Shown: positions 1 to 9,715, numbered from the stretch's first letter. The stretch is 64,000 nucleotides of DNA from Biomaibacter acetigenes (GCF_003691585.1 NZ_CP033169.1:2914001-2978000); one strand, 5' to 3'. Notes: generated by a model not told the origin, from the letters alone. Numbers and translations: made by a program.

Positions 1-654
1 TATCCTTTCAGCCCCAGCTAAAATGCAACCTAATGCTACCATAGGTGTCCAGAAGTTGCCTGTGCCAGCAACTTTTACTTTTATATGGGGAGGCGAGCTT
101 TCACGCATTAGTTTAACCTGCTTCAGGGTAGGTCCTCCATGTCTGCCAGTGGAAGATTTTACCCAATCGGCTCCTGCTTCTGCCGCTAATTGACAGGCAA
201 TTTTAATTTCTTCATCCGTCAATAATTGCACTTCCAATATTGCTTTACATTCCACTCCAGCATCATGTGCAACTTTTGCAACTTCCGCAATGTCATTTTT
301 GTAATATTTATAATCCTTGCTTTTTAATTTTCCTACACTGGTCACCATATCGATAACCCATGGTTTATCTTTAAGAATACTTGCTGCATATTCAGCTTCG
401 GCAACTTTTAAGTTGGTAGGGTTAGTTCCAAAAGGAAAACTTACGACATATCCCGTTTCTATACCAGTTCCTTCTAGTTCTCTAGCCACTACTGGTACCC
501 AGATCGGGTTGACATGAAACCCTTTAAAATTATATTTTTTCGAGATTTCGCAGCATTTTAAAATTTCTTCCTCTGATACATCTGGATTCAAGGAAGAAAA
601 GTCCATCATCTGCGCCAGTTTTTCTCTTGTAAGTTCAACATTGCCAATTTTCAT
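1..654 (-). CDS. deoC: Deoxyribose-phosphate aldolase, C-terminus beyond window edge
   Basis: Class I aldolase that cleaves 2-deoxyribose-5-phosphate to glyceraldehyde-3-phosphate and acetaldehyde. The frame is open from the ATG at 654 to base 1 (218 codons), so the 3' end lies outside the window. Family landmarks are present: the VKSSTGRHGG region near the end, which follows the Schiff-base Lys strand, and the VKVAGTG strand, which has the second catalytic Lys. A GGAGG ribosome-binding site precedes the ATG. It is the last visible gene of the minus-strand sugar-phosphate operon and appears intact as far as it can be read, unlike several genes upstream. Confidence 0.88.
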   Translation of the reverse strand, partial: MKIGNVELTREKLAQMMDFSSLNPDVSEEEILKCCEISKKYNFKGFHVNPIWVPVVARELEGTGIETGYVVSFPFGTNPTNLKVAEAEYAASILKDKPWVIDMVTSVGKLKSKDYKYYKNDIAEVAKVAHDAGVECKAILEVQLLTDEEIKIACQLAAEAGADWVKSSTGRHGGPTLKQVKLMRESSPPHIKVKVAGTGNFWTPMVALGCILAGAERI

Positions 655-907
655 GCAAAAGATTCCTCCTTTCTTAACTTTTAATAAAAAATTGTTTCGA
701 TTATGCCCTATCTTATAAAAGATTTAATTTTAATATCACCTCCTCTGCTTTTTGATGTTGCAAATTTTGTACCAAAACTAAAAATAAATTAAGTAATAGT
801 TTTAGCAGGCGACTTACGTTATGAACAAAATTCTGCCAATGCATTTTTGCAAATCTATCTTGAACTAATGATGCATAATTGCAGACGACTTCAATAAATT
901 TCATAAA

Positions 908-1505
908 TTATAACAACTTAACGACAGGAGCATTTATCGGAACTTCTAATCTATTTGCTATAACTGGGCATTTTGCCAATAAAATTTCTATGACAGGAAT
1001 ATTTACGTCATATGTTGAAAAACATTCATAATTTGCCATTCCTTTTGAGATGATAATAGAGTCTTCAGCAAATTTTGTCTTAAAAATTTATCAAGCTTAC
1101 AAATATCATTAATAAAAAATCTGTTATTAAAAATCTCTATAATTCTTGATTTACAATCATCCAGTGAATCACAAAATCTATTAAATTGCCGGCGGCAGAT
1201 AAAAGGCATAGATCTTCTATGGAAAAGGCCGTTCTTTCTTTCTTAATTTCGCTTAAAAGATTATTTGCTATAATATTGCTTTTTTCTCTTATGTGATAGT
1301 AAGGGTCTTTACATTTTAACCTTTTACAAATATATTTTTGCATATATGTGCTAACTGCAGCTGGTACATTTTTCTGTTTTGCAAATTCTGATAATAGATT
1401 CAATGCATCCGACATAATTTCCATCCGTCCGGATTCTTCGGCTATTTTTATAGTTCTAATAATTTGTTGCAATTGGCAGTTAATACAGTCTATTTCCATA
1501 TTCAT
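908..1505 (-). pseudogene. DUF89 damage-control phosphatase remnant
   Basis: Family members are metal-dependent phosphatases of about 290 residues acting on sugar phosphates or damaged metabolites. The N-terminal 100 residues match the family: a CxxC pair near the start, a DPYYHIREKSN motif and an AAGNLIDF motif. About 35 codons further on the reading frame changes, and the sequence resumes with the C-terminal motif SKGMANYECF, then AKCPVIA and the stop at 908. The central block that would carry the DNxGE catalytic motif is absent, so the gene is only about 200 codons long with an internal deletion and at least one frameshift. No activity is expected. The fresh state of the flanking motifs suggests recent loss. 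Confidence 0.8.
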
Positions 1506-1562
1506 GTGATATCTCCCCCTCTTTATATTAAAGACCCTTCGAAAGAAGGGTCACGGCTCCAG

Positions 1563-2491
1563 TTATTCTACAATTTTTGATTTATCATTTTTATCTTCAA
1601 TAAGTTTTTTATCCTGGATAAACTTTAATACCTCTTCAGCTTTATTTGTCGAATCAAGCAACCATATTTTCTCTTTTACTACTTTTTTCACATTCTCTTT
1701 GCCAAAAGAACCGTATTTTCTTACATCCACCAGGCCCGGATCGTCAGACAGTTTTTGTTTTATTCCGGCGGTAAAGGCTTTATTGAGCTCTGTGGCGAAG
1801 TTTATCTTGGCTATTCCAGCCCTTATAGCCTTGACAACAGAGTCATCTTTTACTCCCGACGCTCCATGGAGGACGAGAGGCGCTTTACCTTTTCCCGAAT
1901 CCGGGCTATTCTTTCAATATCCAGCTCTGCCGACTGGACTTTCATTCTATGGGCGCTCCCCACGGAAACCGCCAGTGAGTCCACTCCGGTCCTTTCAAAG
2001 AAGTCCAGGGCTTCTTCGGGCGTTGTAAGATATTTTTTTATTTCTTCAGGCGACAGCGCCCCCTTTGCAGCATCGGGGACTTTACCGATTTCAGCTTCCA
2101 GCGGGATGGCCGCTGCATGAGCTATTTCCACCAGGCTTTTTGTAACTCTCACATTTTCTTCCAATGGAAGCGATGATCCGTCGAACATGAGGGATGTAAA
2201 ACCTGCCCTCAGTGCCCTGATGACCGTATGAAAATCCACTCCGTGGTCCAGATGGCAAACTACCGGCACTTTTGCTTTATCCGCCAATACCTTTACTATT
2301 GCAAAAAGGCAGTTTTCACCGGCATACTCTATGGCTCCCTGGCTTATCTGAACAATAACAGGGGCTTTTTCTTCTTCTGCAGCCTCAACTATGGCCTGGG
2401 CTATTTCCATGTTGTTGGCATTAAATGCGCCTACAGCAAATTCATGTTCCATCGCATATATCAGCATCGCCTTGCTGTCTACAAGAGGCAT
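1563..2491 (-). pseudogene. fba: Class II fructose-bisphosphate/tagatose aldolase, single-base frameshift
   Basis: Zn-dependent aldolase that condenses or cleaves a ketose bisphosphate. The N-terminal 195 residues read normally, with the HLDHG metal-binding motif, EAEIGKV and the VSVGSAH segment. At a T-run on the plus strand (1890-1893) the frame shifts by one base. The continuation contains KGKAPLVLHGASGV and KINFATELN, the GAS/NxxT substrate-binding motifs, and ends at 1563. With one base added the product would be 309 residues, the normal family length, so this is either a very recent lesion or a homopolymer sequence error. It lies between the PHP and DUF89 genes in the operon. Confidence 0.82.
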
Positions 2492-2504
2492 ATTATCAAC
2501 TCCC

Positions 2505-3448
2505 TCAAATCATGTATTCCCTTATGTCTTCAAATTCCCGGATGGAAATACCGCCTTCGCCGAGATATCTTGGATTTGCCGCACCCTTTTTATGATCGGC
2601 ATGATAATCCGAACCGCCGGTAAAAAATTTTACTCTCCCCGAATACTCTTTTTTTACATACTGTTCGATTTCCATGTCTTTTAATGTTCCTTTATAACTC
2701 GTCTTGCTGTAAGGGTAGCACGCCTCCATGCCATCAAGGCCATGGTTTATTAGCCTCTCTATATATTCGCTTCTAGTCATATTTCTGCCATCTGGATATT
2801 GAATTATATCATCTATCAGAAAAGGATGGGCCAGTACCGCCGTGCCTCCGCAGGATTTTATCAAATCTATGGCGTCAAAAGGCTCTATTTTTCTTCTCCG
2901 GACATTTAATTCAGGATCATCCCTCACCATTATCTTGGCATCTTTCCAGGTCTGGGCATAACCCTTTTAGCCATCAATTCAAATATATGCTTTCTCTGAA
3001 CTTCATCAGGATCTCTATATTTTATATCACCTTTTTCATCAGTATATTTTAATATCTCATTTTCGTAATCCACCCGGCATCCCCCTGGATGTAAGTATAT
3101 TGCACAATTCCCTGTAGGCCTCGGACTTGCTTTTTTGGGCCCTCTCCACCTCCTCTTTCAACAACGGGCTTTCCCAGTCCATCCGGTATCCCAGGATGTG
3201 TACATCATCCACGTAAGTGTCACACGAAAATTCATATCCAGCACCAGGTCTATGCTTTTTTTTGCCGCAAAAACCTTTATATCAATTCTGCCGTCGCAGG
3301 TATCTATATAAAGCGGAGGCTGTATGTCATGATCGGTAATAGCGATTACTTTAAGGCCGGCTTTTGTTGCATTTTCTATAAGCTCTTCCGGAGAATCGTT
3401 GCCGTCGGAGCGAATCGTATGGCAGTGCAAATCGCAGTCATATCTCAT
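2505..3448 (-). pseudogene. PHP-domain phosphoesterase, several frameshifts
   Basis: PHP proteins are trinuclear-metal phosphoesterases, for example nucleotide or histidinol phosphatases. The start is clear: DLHCHTIRSDGNDSPEEL and AITDHD give the first metal ligands, and the next frame continues with FSCDTYVDDVHILGYRMDW. Following this gene to its end needs at least three frame changes: near 3240, near 3080 where YENEILKYTDEKG begins, and near 2945. The final frame has the AVLAHP and GGSDYHAD ligand motifs and stops at 2505. With the frames joined it is a full-length single-domain protein of about 310 residues. Multiple lesions make loss of function more likely than sequence error. Confidence 0.78.
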
Positions 3449-3548
3449 CTGTGCTCACCTCCTTTGTTAATGTTAGGGGACACACCTCCTCTTCTGGGGT
3501 ATGCTTCTGGAGTAGTCGGGGGAATGTCCCCAATATAAAGTTTGTGCC

Positions 3549-4196
3549 CTAAGCTAATAAAAGAATAAGCTTTTTTAAATCGGTAATAATGAAGTCAGGA
3601 TCTGCTTCAATGATAGATTCTATGGATGCAATGCCATATGTCACAGCACATGTATGTGTTCCTGCATTTTTGCCGCACAAAATATCCAGTTCTGAATCAC
3701 CCACATATAGAGCCTCTTCCGGTTTTGTATTTATCTTCTCCAGCAAAACATTTATTATCTCCGGATTCGGCTTCCTGTTTTTTACATGTTCGGGCCCCAG
3801 CATTACAGAAAAATAATTCCTTACTCCCAGGTGTTCCAATATCTTTTCACTTAATGATATTACTTTATTTGTAGCAAGGGCAATCTCCATTTCTCTTTTT
3901 TTTAAAAATTCCAGGACCTCTTTTACGCCGGGGTACAATGTGGTATAAACAGTGCAGCTCTGGCCGTAATTATTTTTGTAGTTCTGCAACACTTCGTCGA
4001 ACCTGTGCATGTTTTGCTCCCCCAAACAGCGTTTTACAAGGATGTCAACTCCACCGCCGATAAAACTCGCTATAGTGTCCTCGGGCAGGGTAGGAAGGTT
4101 TAGCTCGCTCAGTGTTTTATTTGCGGCCACCGCGATATCCTTTCTTGAATCTATCAGGGTTCCATCCAGGTCAAATATAACAGTTTTTATATTCAA
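3549..4196 (-). CDS. HAD-family phosphatase, phosphoglycolate phosphatase-like
   Basis: Haloacid-dehalogenase hydrolase of 215 residues that removes phosphate from small sugar or glycolate phosphates. Motif I is FDLDGTL, motif II is the ATNK region, motif III is the KPNP lysine and motif IV is VGDSELD. The cap domain lies between residues about 15 and 80, as in Gph/PgmB relatives. A TTG start at 4196 is preferred because AGGAGG lies nine bases upstream. An in-frame ATG further upstream would place that AGGAGG inside the gene. The gene is intact, although the genes on both sides (rpiB and PHP) are frameshifted. Its exact substrate cannot be told from sequence; a proof-reading role in the pentose operon is plausible. 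Confidence 0.82.
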   Translation of the reverse strand: MNIKTVIFDLDGTLIDSRKDIAVAANKTLSELNLPTLPEDTIASFIGGGVDILVKRCLGEQNMHRFDEVLQNYKNNYGQSCTVYTTLYPGVKEVLEFLKKREMEIALATNKVISLSEKILEHLGVRNYFSVMLGPEHVKNRKPNPEIINVLLEKINTKPEEALYVGDSELDILCGKNAGTHTCAVTYGIASIESIIEADPDFIITDLKKLILLLA

Positions 4197-4249
4197 TACT
4201 GCAGTCCTCCTCTCATTCAACTTTGCACCGATATTTCACATCTATTTTA

Positions 4250-4671
4250 TTAATCTTTTCCACCTTTGGCAAGGACCCGGCCACCCTGAAACTCGGATTC
4301 CAGCCAGACATCCACCAGCTTTTTGGCAAGTTCGGTGCCCACCACCAGCGCACCCATGGTCATAATCTGGGCGTCGTTGCTCTTGCGGGCTCTTTCGGCC
4401 GAATATACATCATGGCATTGGGCCGCCCTGACGCCGGGGACTTTGTTGGCAACGATGGCCATGCCGATACCTGTGCCGCAGATGAGAATCCCCCTGTCAT
4501 AATCTCCCCTGCTCACTCTTTCCGCAAGGGCAAGGCCGATATCCGGATAATCGACGGGGCTTTATCATAAACTCCTATATCCGTAACCTCCAGCCCTTTT
4601 GATTGTATATGCTGTTTTATTATCTCCTTCAATTCAAAGCCCAGATGATCAGAACCCAGTATAATCTTCAT
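4250..4671 (-). pseudogene. rpiB: Ribose-5-phosphate isomerase B, single-base frameshift
   Basis: RpiB interconverts ribose-5-phosphate and ribulose-5-phosphate. The first 46 codons from the ATG at 4671 read MKIILGSDHLGFELKE, typical for the family. Around 4555 one base is missing, and the frame that continues is VDYPDIGLALAERV followed by GILICGTGIGM, the phosphate-binding and catalytic Cys loop, ending at 4250. Joined, the product is 140 residues, the normal size. The lesion lies in a short GCCCCG stretch rather than a long homopolymer. If real, it removes the only pentose isomerase seen in this operon. Confidence 0.82.
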
Positions 4672-4688
4672 AATTATTGACCCCCATC

Positions 4689-5631
4689 TTATTTATTGTT
4701 CAAAAATTTCTCTACTTTTACCGCCAGACTTTCACTATCCAGGCCGAACTCCTTTTTTAGCATCTCTTCGGAACCGGCGGTGCCGAACCTGTTTTTCACT
4801 CCCATTCTCATAAGTCTTACATTATGCCCGTTTTCCGCCAGAAAACTCCGCCACGGCGCTTCCTAGACCGCCCGTTATATTGTGATGTTCGACAGTCACG
4901 ATATGTTTTATGAATGAAGTAAGTTTCATTAGCAGTTCTTCGTCCAGAGGCCTTATGGTAGACATATTTACTACCGTTGCATGAATACCTTTTGATTGCA
5001 AAACCTCTTCGGCTTTCAAACTGTCGTATACCGCTCCGCCGCAGGCGATAATAACGACATCGCCGCCTTTGGTCAGAATTTGTCCTTTTCCAATTTCAAA
5101 GTTATTCTCAGCCACCGGAAGCAGCGGCTCCTCTTTTCTCCCCCTTAAGCGCATATAAACAGGGCCCTTATACTCGAAGATCGCTTCTGTCGCTTTATAG
5201 GCTTCCGCAGCATCGGCAGGGTCTATTATAGCGATGTTCGGCACTGCCCTTACAGCCGCCATGTCTTCCAGTGCGAGATGTGTAAAGCCCAGCCATGCCG
5301 ATGAAAAGCCCGTATCGGTGCCAATCAGTTTGACGTTCATCCCGCCGGTGGCAATATCCACGCGCACCTGCTCTATGGCCCTGAAGGTCAGAAAGTTGGC
5401 GTAAGAAGTGACCACTGGAATCTTCCCCGATAGTGCCAGGCCCGCTGCCACGCCTATCATGGTCTGCTCCGCTATACCGACATTAAAACTTCGTTCGGGA
5501 AATTTCTTCACAAAGTCGCCGTAACGCGATGCGGAATCCGCCGCCACCGCCACCACTTTTAGGTTTTCTTGCCCCACTTTTACTAGGGCTTCGGCAAATG
5601 AGGTTCTGGTAGACTTTTTCATCTCACTCAT
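4689..5631 (-). pseudogene. Transketolase C-terminal subunit, frameshift near the 3' end
   Basis: Split transketolases carry the pyrimidine-binding and C-terminal domains on this subunit. The ATG at 5631 overlaps the stop of the N-terminal subunit by eight bases and has GGAGG nine bases upstream. Residues 1-255 are normal, with VGIAEQTMIGVAAGLA containing the catalytic Glu for thiamine diphosphate. About 50 codons from the end, a run of four T (minus strand, near 4842) shifts the frame and the reading frame stops at 4822. The alternative frame gives LAENGHNVRLMRMGVKNRFG and ends at 4689, completing a product of about 313 residues. As written, the truncated protein lacks the end of the C-terminal domain but keeps the cofactor-binding part. 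Confidence 0.8.
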
Positions 5632-6478
5632 GGCCAAGTTCCTCCAGTGACAGTTCATTTTTTAATTCTTCATACTGCTGTCGAGTCAGCACCTTATAGT
5701 GCCACTCGATTTTATTTTCGGCCGCTTTTAAACCCTTGCCTTTTATGGTACTGGCAATAACGGCGGAGGGCTTGCCGCAAACAAAAGGAACCTGTTTAAA
5801 TGTCGAAAGCAATTCTTCTATATTGTGGCCGTCCACAACCCTGACGCCCCATCCAAAAGACTTCCATTTGTCCGCCAGAGGCTCCAGCTGACTTATATTT
5901 TCCGTAAAATCTCCCAGTTGAAGTTTATTCCTGTCTACTATCACTATCAGATTATCCAGTCTGTGATGGGCAGCCGTCATGGCGGCCTCCCAGTTGCTTC
6001 CTTCCTGCAGCTCCCCATCGCCCGTCACTACAAAAACTCTGCTGTCCCTTCCATCTATGCGTGCCGCCAGCGCCATCCCCATACCAAGGGCTATACCGTG
6101 CCCCAGCGAGCCAGTGTTGGCCTCAACCCCCGGAAGCTTCATCTCGGGATGCCCCGGAAGCATGGTGTCATATTTTGAACAAAATTCTTCTAGTAGTTTT
6201 CTCTCAAAAAAACCCGCCTGCGAAAGGATGGAATAAAGCGCCAGGCAGCCGTGGCCTTTGCTCAAGATGAATCTATCCCTTTTGGGCCAGCCTGGATTTT
6301 GCGGGTCATAACGCATTATGCCTTTATACAGCACAGCCAGGATTTCCGCCAGGGAAAGTGCGGGCCCCAGATGTCCGGTCCCCGCCCTGGTGCTCATCCA
6401 GATGGAATCCTTTCTGATTCTGTCGGCAGTCTCTCTTATGATATGGACATCCTCCAAAGGTTCATATACAGGCGGCAT
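5624..6478 (-). CDS. Transketolase N-terminal subunit
   Basis: Thiamine diphosphate-binding half of a split transketolase, transferring two-carbon units in the non-oxidative pentose phosphate pathway. SKGHG (about residues 73-77) and the GDGELQEG motif (about 153-160), which binds Mg-thiamine diphosphate, are intact. The ATG at 6478 is chosen because GGGAGTG lies upstream. It starts 16 bases after the transaldolase stop and its own stop overlaps the C-terminal subunit start, so translation is probably coupled. Length is 284 residues, usual for this subunit. The protein could also belong to a DXP-synthase-like or specialised transketolase clade, but the transaldolase neighbour favours transketolase. 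Confidence 0.9.
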   Translation of the reverse strand: MPPVYEPLEDVHIIRETADRIRKDSIWMSTRAGTGHLGPALSLAEILAVLYKGIMRYDPQNPGWPKRDRFILSKGHGCLALYSILSQAGFFERKLLEEFCSKYDTMLPGHPEMKLPGVEANTGSLGHGIALGMGMALAARIDGRDSRVFVVTGDGELQEGSNWEAAMTAAHHRLDNLIVIVDRNKLQLGDFTENISQLEPLADKWKSFGWGVRVVDGHNIEELLSTFKQVPFVCGKPSAVIASTIKGKGLKAAENKIEWHYKVLTRQQYEELKNELSLEELGHE

Positions 6479-6494
6479 ATTTTGATCACTCCCT

Positions 6495-7691
6495 CTAAAA
6501 CAACGATTGCACATAGTTTTCCAAATCTATTACGGCCTTTGAAAACTGATTATAAGTGGTAACGGTCGGTTCTATTTTTTCGAAATCTTCGGGTTTGATG
6601 GTATCCTCACCGTAACCTTCCGCAAAATACGGTATCTTCAAGAGTTTTTCCAAAACATCGTCCGGAACGGGTTCTCCGCTACTATTTTCAACCGGCCTAT
6701 CCATATAGAGCAGCATAAAGGATTTTATTAACTCGGGATTCATGGTAAATACCAGATTGCATCCGGCGAGTTTTTCGATATGCCATATATACTGGATATC
6801 ATTTATCTTTGGACTTACCCTGCCGGAGGCTACGAGCATCTTGCTGGGGTAATTCCTTTCCGCCAGTATCCGGCAGGCTTTTTTGGTTATGGCAATCCCA
6901 GCCCATCTTTTCATTTTTTCAGTCAATTCTATACCTTTTTCCGAGGCCTGTTCGGCAAAGATTTTGGCGTCTTCGAACCTGCCTATCATTATGGTGATGA
7001 CCGAGCGCCATCTGGAATAATCCGTTCCGTAATTTTCTCCGGTTTCTTTTCCCTGCTTTACGGCTTCAGCCACAGCCATTATCTGCGGCAGCGTAAAGCA
7101 AAGGGTGGCATTGGTGGGGACCCCAAGAGATGTGAGAATAAAAATAGCCAGCACTCCAGCCCTGGTGGCCGGGATTTTCACCATGATGTTCGGCTGCAGG
7201 GCTTTCAGTTCCAATCCCTGCCTTACCATTTCCCTCGCATCAGTAAGAAGCCTTGGATCTACCTGAGCGGAAACGTAACCGTACTTATAGCCGGATGTTT
7301 CAAATAAAGGCATGTAGCGCGCGGCGCCCCTTCTGCAGGCTTCTTTATACGCTTCCCAGGCAATCTGCCTGTAGTCCATACAGGGATTTTGCCGTATTAA
7401 ATCCCTAATTATCCTTTCCCACTGATCTTTAAGTTTGTCAAACACTGCTTTGGTGAGGGGCGGATTTGTGGTTACCCCCCTGAAAACCCAGTTTGCCGGA
7501 TCCGATTTTTCATCCCACATTTTTGCTAATTGCAGGGTAATCAGCTCTTTTAAATCTTCTGGTGCGGATTCGATGAAACTTTCACACCATTTTTCATATA
7601 CAAGGGGGTTTGAATCCCACCAGAGTTCCATATCCCCGGATGTTTGGCCAAGTCTTTCCATAGCGCCGGTATTGTAAATGTTTCGTACCAT
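6495..7691 (-). CDS. Transaldolase family protein, long form
   Basis: Transaldolase moves a dihydroxyacetone unit between sugar phosphates through a Schiff-base lysine. The 398-residue protein has FRGVTTNPPLTKAV at the start of the barrel, YGYVSAQVDPRL, and IMVKIPAT, whose Lys is the expected catalytic residue. Length and the extra C-terminal segment resemble the long bacterial transaldolases found next to split transketolases rather than the short TalC/FSA type. It is the first gene of the operon. An AGGAGG site lies nine bases before the ATG, and a consensus sigma-54 promoter lies about 40-60 bases upstream. Confidence 0.87.
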   Translation of the reverse strand: MVRNIYNTGAMERLGQTSGDMELWWDSNPLVYEKWCESFIESAPEDLKELITLQLAKMWDEKSDPANWVFRGVTTNPPLTKAVFDKLKDQWERIIRDLIRQNPCMDYRQIAWEAYKEACRRGAARYMPLFETSGYKYGYVSAQVDPRLLTDAREMVRQGLELKALQPNIMVKIPATRAGVLAIFILTSLGVPTNATLCFTLPQIMAVAEAVKQGKETGENYGTDYSRWRSVITIMIGRFEDAKIFAEQASEKGIELTEKMKRWAGIAITKKACRILAERNYPSKMLVASGRVSPKINDIQYIWHIEKLAGCNLVFTMNPELIKSFMLLYMDRPVENSSGEPVPDDVLEKLLKIPYFAEGYGEDTIKPEDFEKIEPTVTTYNQFSKAVIDLENYVQSLF

Positions 7692-7731
7692 TTTACGACC
7701 TCCTGAATAATAGTTTGCTTGAGGTCATATC

Positions 7732-7750
7732 AAAGCAATATCCGTGCCAA
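7732..7750 (-). promoter_or_regulatory. Sigma-54 (-24/-12) promoter of the transaldolase operon
   Basis: On the minus strand the sequence reads TTGGCACGGATATTGCTTT. This is an exact match to the RpoN consensus TGGCACG-N4-TTGC. It lies 41 bases upstream of the transaldolase ATG and directly after the terminator of the adjacent sigma-54 activator gene, so that activator probably drives this promoter. Confidence 0.9.
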
Positions 7751-7755
7751 AAAGA

Positions 7756-7787
7756 AAAGCTCCTGCATTAAAAAGCGCAGGAGCTTT
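7756..7787 (-). terminator. Terminator of the sigma-54 activator gene
   Basis: An 11-bp stem (AAAGCTCCTGC and GCAGGAGCTTT) with a 10-base loop is followed on the minus strand by a T-rich tract TTTTCTTTTT. It ends transcription of the activator gene just before the sigma-54 promoter of the sugar-phosphate operon. Confidence 0.85.
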
Positions 7788-7818
7788 AATATCAAGAGAT
7801 TATTCAGTTTTAATATTG

Positions 7819-7836
7819 TTGAATGTTTACATTGAA
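7819..7836. promoter_or_regulatory. Candidate upstream activator site
   Basis: The near-palindrome TTGAATGTTTACATTGAA lies about 70-100 bases upstream of the -24 element, a typical distance for an enhancer-binding protein. It is in the gap between the activator gene and its presumed target. Only one copy is seen, so this is a guess from position and symmetry. Confidence 0.35.
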
Positions 7837-7881
7837 TGATGGATTTATGCAATCAACAGCCGCATTAACTGCAAAATTGCA

Positions 7882-9612
7882 TTACAGCATGGCCTCATAC
7901 CTTTTCAGTTTTCTTATTATTGTGGACTGGTCCACGCCCAGCATTTCGGCCGCCTTGTATGTGCTGCCGCCTTCTTCTATGGCCTGTTTTATCAATTGAT
8001 ACTCCACCAGCGCGCTGGCTTCTTTTAAAGGCATCAGTCTTGAAACATAAACTCCGGCGGGATGACTCATTTCTTCCTTATTAAAAAATTCTCCTGGCAG
8101 ATCCTTTCTCGTTATCTGATTGTCTTCGGAAATTACCACCATTCTTTCTATCACATTTTCCAGTTCCCTCACATTGCCCGGCCAGGAATACCTTATAAAG
8201 GTTTCCACCACTTCATTGGTTAACTGTTTTGAGCGGCCATATTTTTCATTGTATATACTTAAGAAATGATGGGCAAGTATGGGTATATCCTCGGGCCTCT
8301 CCCTCAATGAAGGGATGGTAATGGGAACCACATTCAACCTGTAATAAAGGTCCTGCCTGAATTTTCCATCCTTAACCAGTTCTTTTAAATCTTTATTGGA
8401 TGCCGCAATTATCCTTACATCCACATTTATGGTTTTTATTCCGCCCACCCGGATGAATTCCCTTTCCTGCAGCACTCTCAACAGTTTTACCTGCAGCGAA
8501 AAGGGCAGTTCGCTGATTTCATCCAGCAGCAGCGTCCCTTTATCAGCGATTTCAATAAGGCCAGGTTTGCCTTCGCTTCTTGCTCCCGTGAAGGCTCCTT
8601 TTTCATAGCCGAAAAGTTCGGCTTCCAGCAAGTTCTCAGGGATTGCGCCGCAGTTGATTTTGATGAAGGGGCCCGAACTCCTGTCACTTATATTGTGAAT
8701 GTACTTTGCAAGAACTTCTTTTCCTACACCCGTTTCTCCGTATATTAAGACGGTAGACTCTACATTTGCAACCTTATTCACCATTTCCAGAAGTTTTTCC
8801 ATGGCTTTGCTTCTATATATGACTTCGGAATTTTTAAGGTGGGCTATCCTGAGGGAAGATAATTCCCATTCATACCTCTGTAGAAGAGCCTTTGTCAGTT
8901 TTAGTTCGGCTTTCAGCTTTTCCTCATCGGTGATATCCTTGGATATGCTCACTACCCTCTTGATGTTACCCTGGTCATCGAAAACCGGGGTAGCAGTAAC
9001 CAGTAATTTCCGGCCGGTCTTGGTTTTTTGAGTGACGGTAACCGGCTTTTTCTCTTCTATAACCATCCGGGTTGCCGACGGAAGATACATCCCGCTCTTT
9101 TCCAGGTCTTTGACGTTTTTGCCTATGAGGCTTTCCGGCTTTACGCCGTATAATTTTTCGCAGGATGAACTGATCCTTACCTTTGAACCGGAACCGTCGG
9201 TGATGCACGCTAAATCATCCGAGCAGGCCATAAAAGCTTCAAGGTCGGTCTTTACAAGGTCCAGTTCGTTTCCGAGTGATTTTAAAGCTTTTAATATATA
9301 AGAAATGATCTCTTTATATGTAATAACGCCGGATATTATGTTATCTTTATTCACCGCAACGAAAGTTTCTCCATCATATTTTTCAAAATCAATGTAATCT
9401 TCCTCGTTCAATACTTCAAACGGTAAAACGAGAGGATTTTTTATGTCCATGTCTTTGCGGACTGAAAACAATTTGGCAGGCAAATTATTATTGTCCAATA
9501 TTACAATATATTCAAAATCTCCGTTATAAATTTTATCCGTATTGCTGTCAAACTCCCGTTCTTTTACCATCAGCACATTTTTGTTAGTAAGTTTTGCGGC
9601 AATCTCCCTCAT
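7882..9612 (-). CDS. Sigma-54-dependent transcriptional activator, CBS/PAS-AAA-HTH
   Basis: Enhancer-binding protein of 576 residues. Residues 1-105 look like a divergent ligand-sensing or CBS-like region, and residues about 120-230 form a PAS domain. The AAA+ domain has Walker A GETGVGKE (292-299), the sigma-54-contact loop GAFTGA (339-344), Walker B GTLLLDE (360-366) and the WPGNVREL motif. A Fis/TyrR-type helix-turn-helix (TYKAAEMLGVDQSTIIRKL) closes the protein. It lies immediately upstream of, and co-oriented with, the operon that starts with a sigma-54 promoter, so it is the likely activator. The signal sensed by the PAS and N-terminal region is unknown; a sugar or sugar phosphate fits the target genes. 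Confidence 0.93.
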   Translation of the reverse strand: MREIAAKLTNKNVLMVKEREFDSNTDKIYNGDFEYIVILDNNNLPAKLFSVRKDMDIKNPLVLPFEVLNEEDYIDFEKYDGETFVAVNKDNIISGVITYKEIISYILKALKSLGNELDLVKTDLEAFMACSDDLACITDGSGSKVRISSSCEKLYGVKPESLIGKNVKDLEKSGMYLPSATRMVIEEKKPVTVTQKTKTGRKLLVTATPVFDDQGNIKRVVSISKDITDEEKLKAELKLTKALLQRYEWELSSLRIAHLKNSEVIYRSKAMEKLLEMVNKVANVESTVLIYGETGVGKEVLAKYIHNISDRSSGPFIKINCGAIPENLLEAELFGYEKGAFTGARSEGKPGLIEIADKGTLLLDEISELPFSLQVKLLRVLQEREFIRVGGIKTINVDVRIIAASNKDLKELVKDGKFRQDLYYRLNVVPITIPSLRERPEDIPILAHHFLSIYNEKYGRSKQLTNEVVETFIRYSWPGNVRELENVIERMVVISEDNQITRKDLPGEFFNKEEMSHPAGVYVSRLMPLKEASALVEYQLIKQAIEEGGSTYKAAEMLGVDQSTIIRKLKRYEAML

Positions 9613-9715
9613 AATTAAACCACCCTGGTAAATTTTTTATATAGTACAAATATTATATCACATCAGGCTCAATATTTCTTCTTTTTATCCTTTATTTTTA
9701 CGATAATTAAAGCTA

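Noticed and set aside
713-904. 63-codon minus-strand open frame between deoC and the DUF89 remnant
   Set aside because: No recognised family, no good ribosome-binding site and no conserved motif. Could be decayed sequence; not supported as a gene.
4691-4822. Programmed frameshift in the transketolase C-terminal gene
   Set aside because: A T-run is present, but there is no stimulatory structure or internal ribosome-binding site, and neighbouring genes carry random lesions. Decay or sequence error is simpler.
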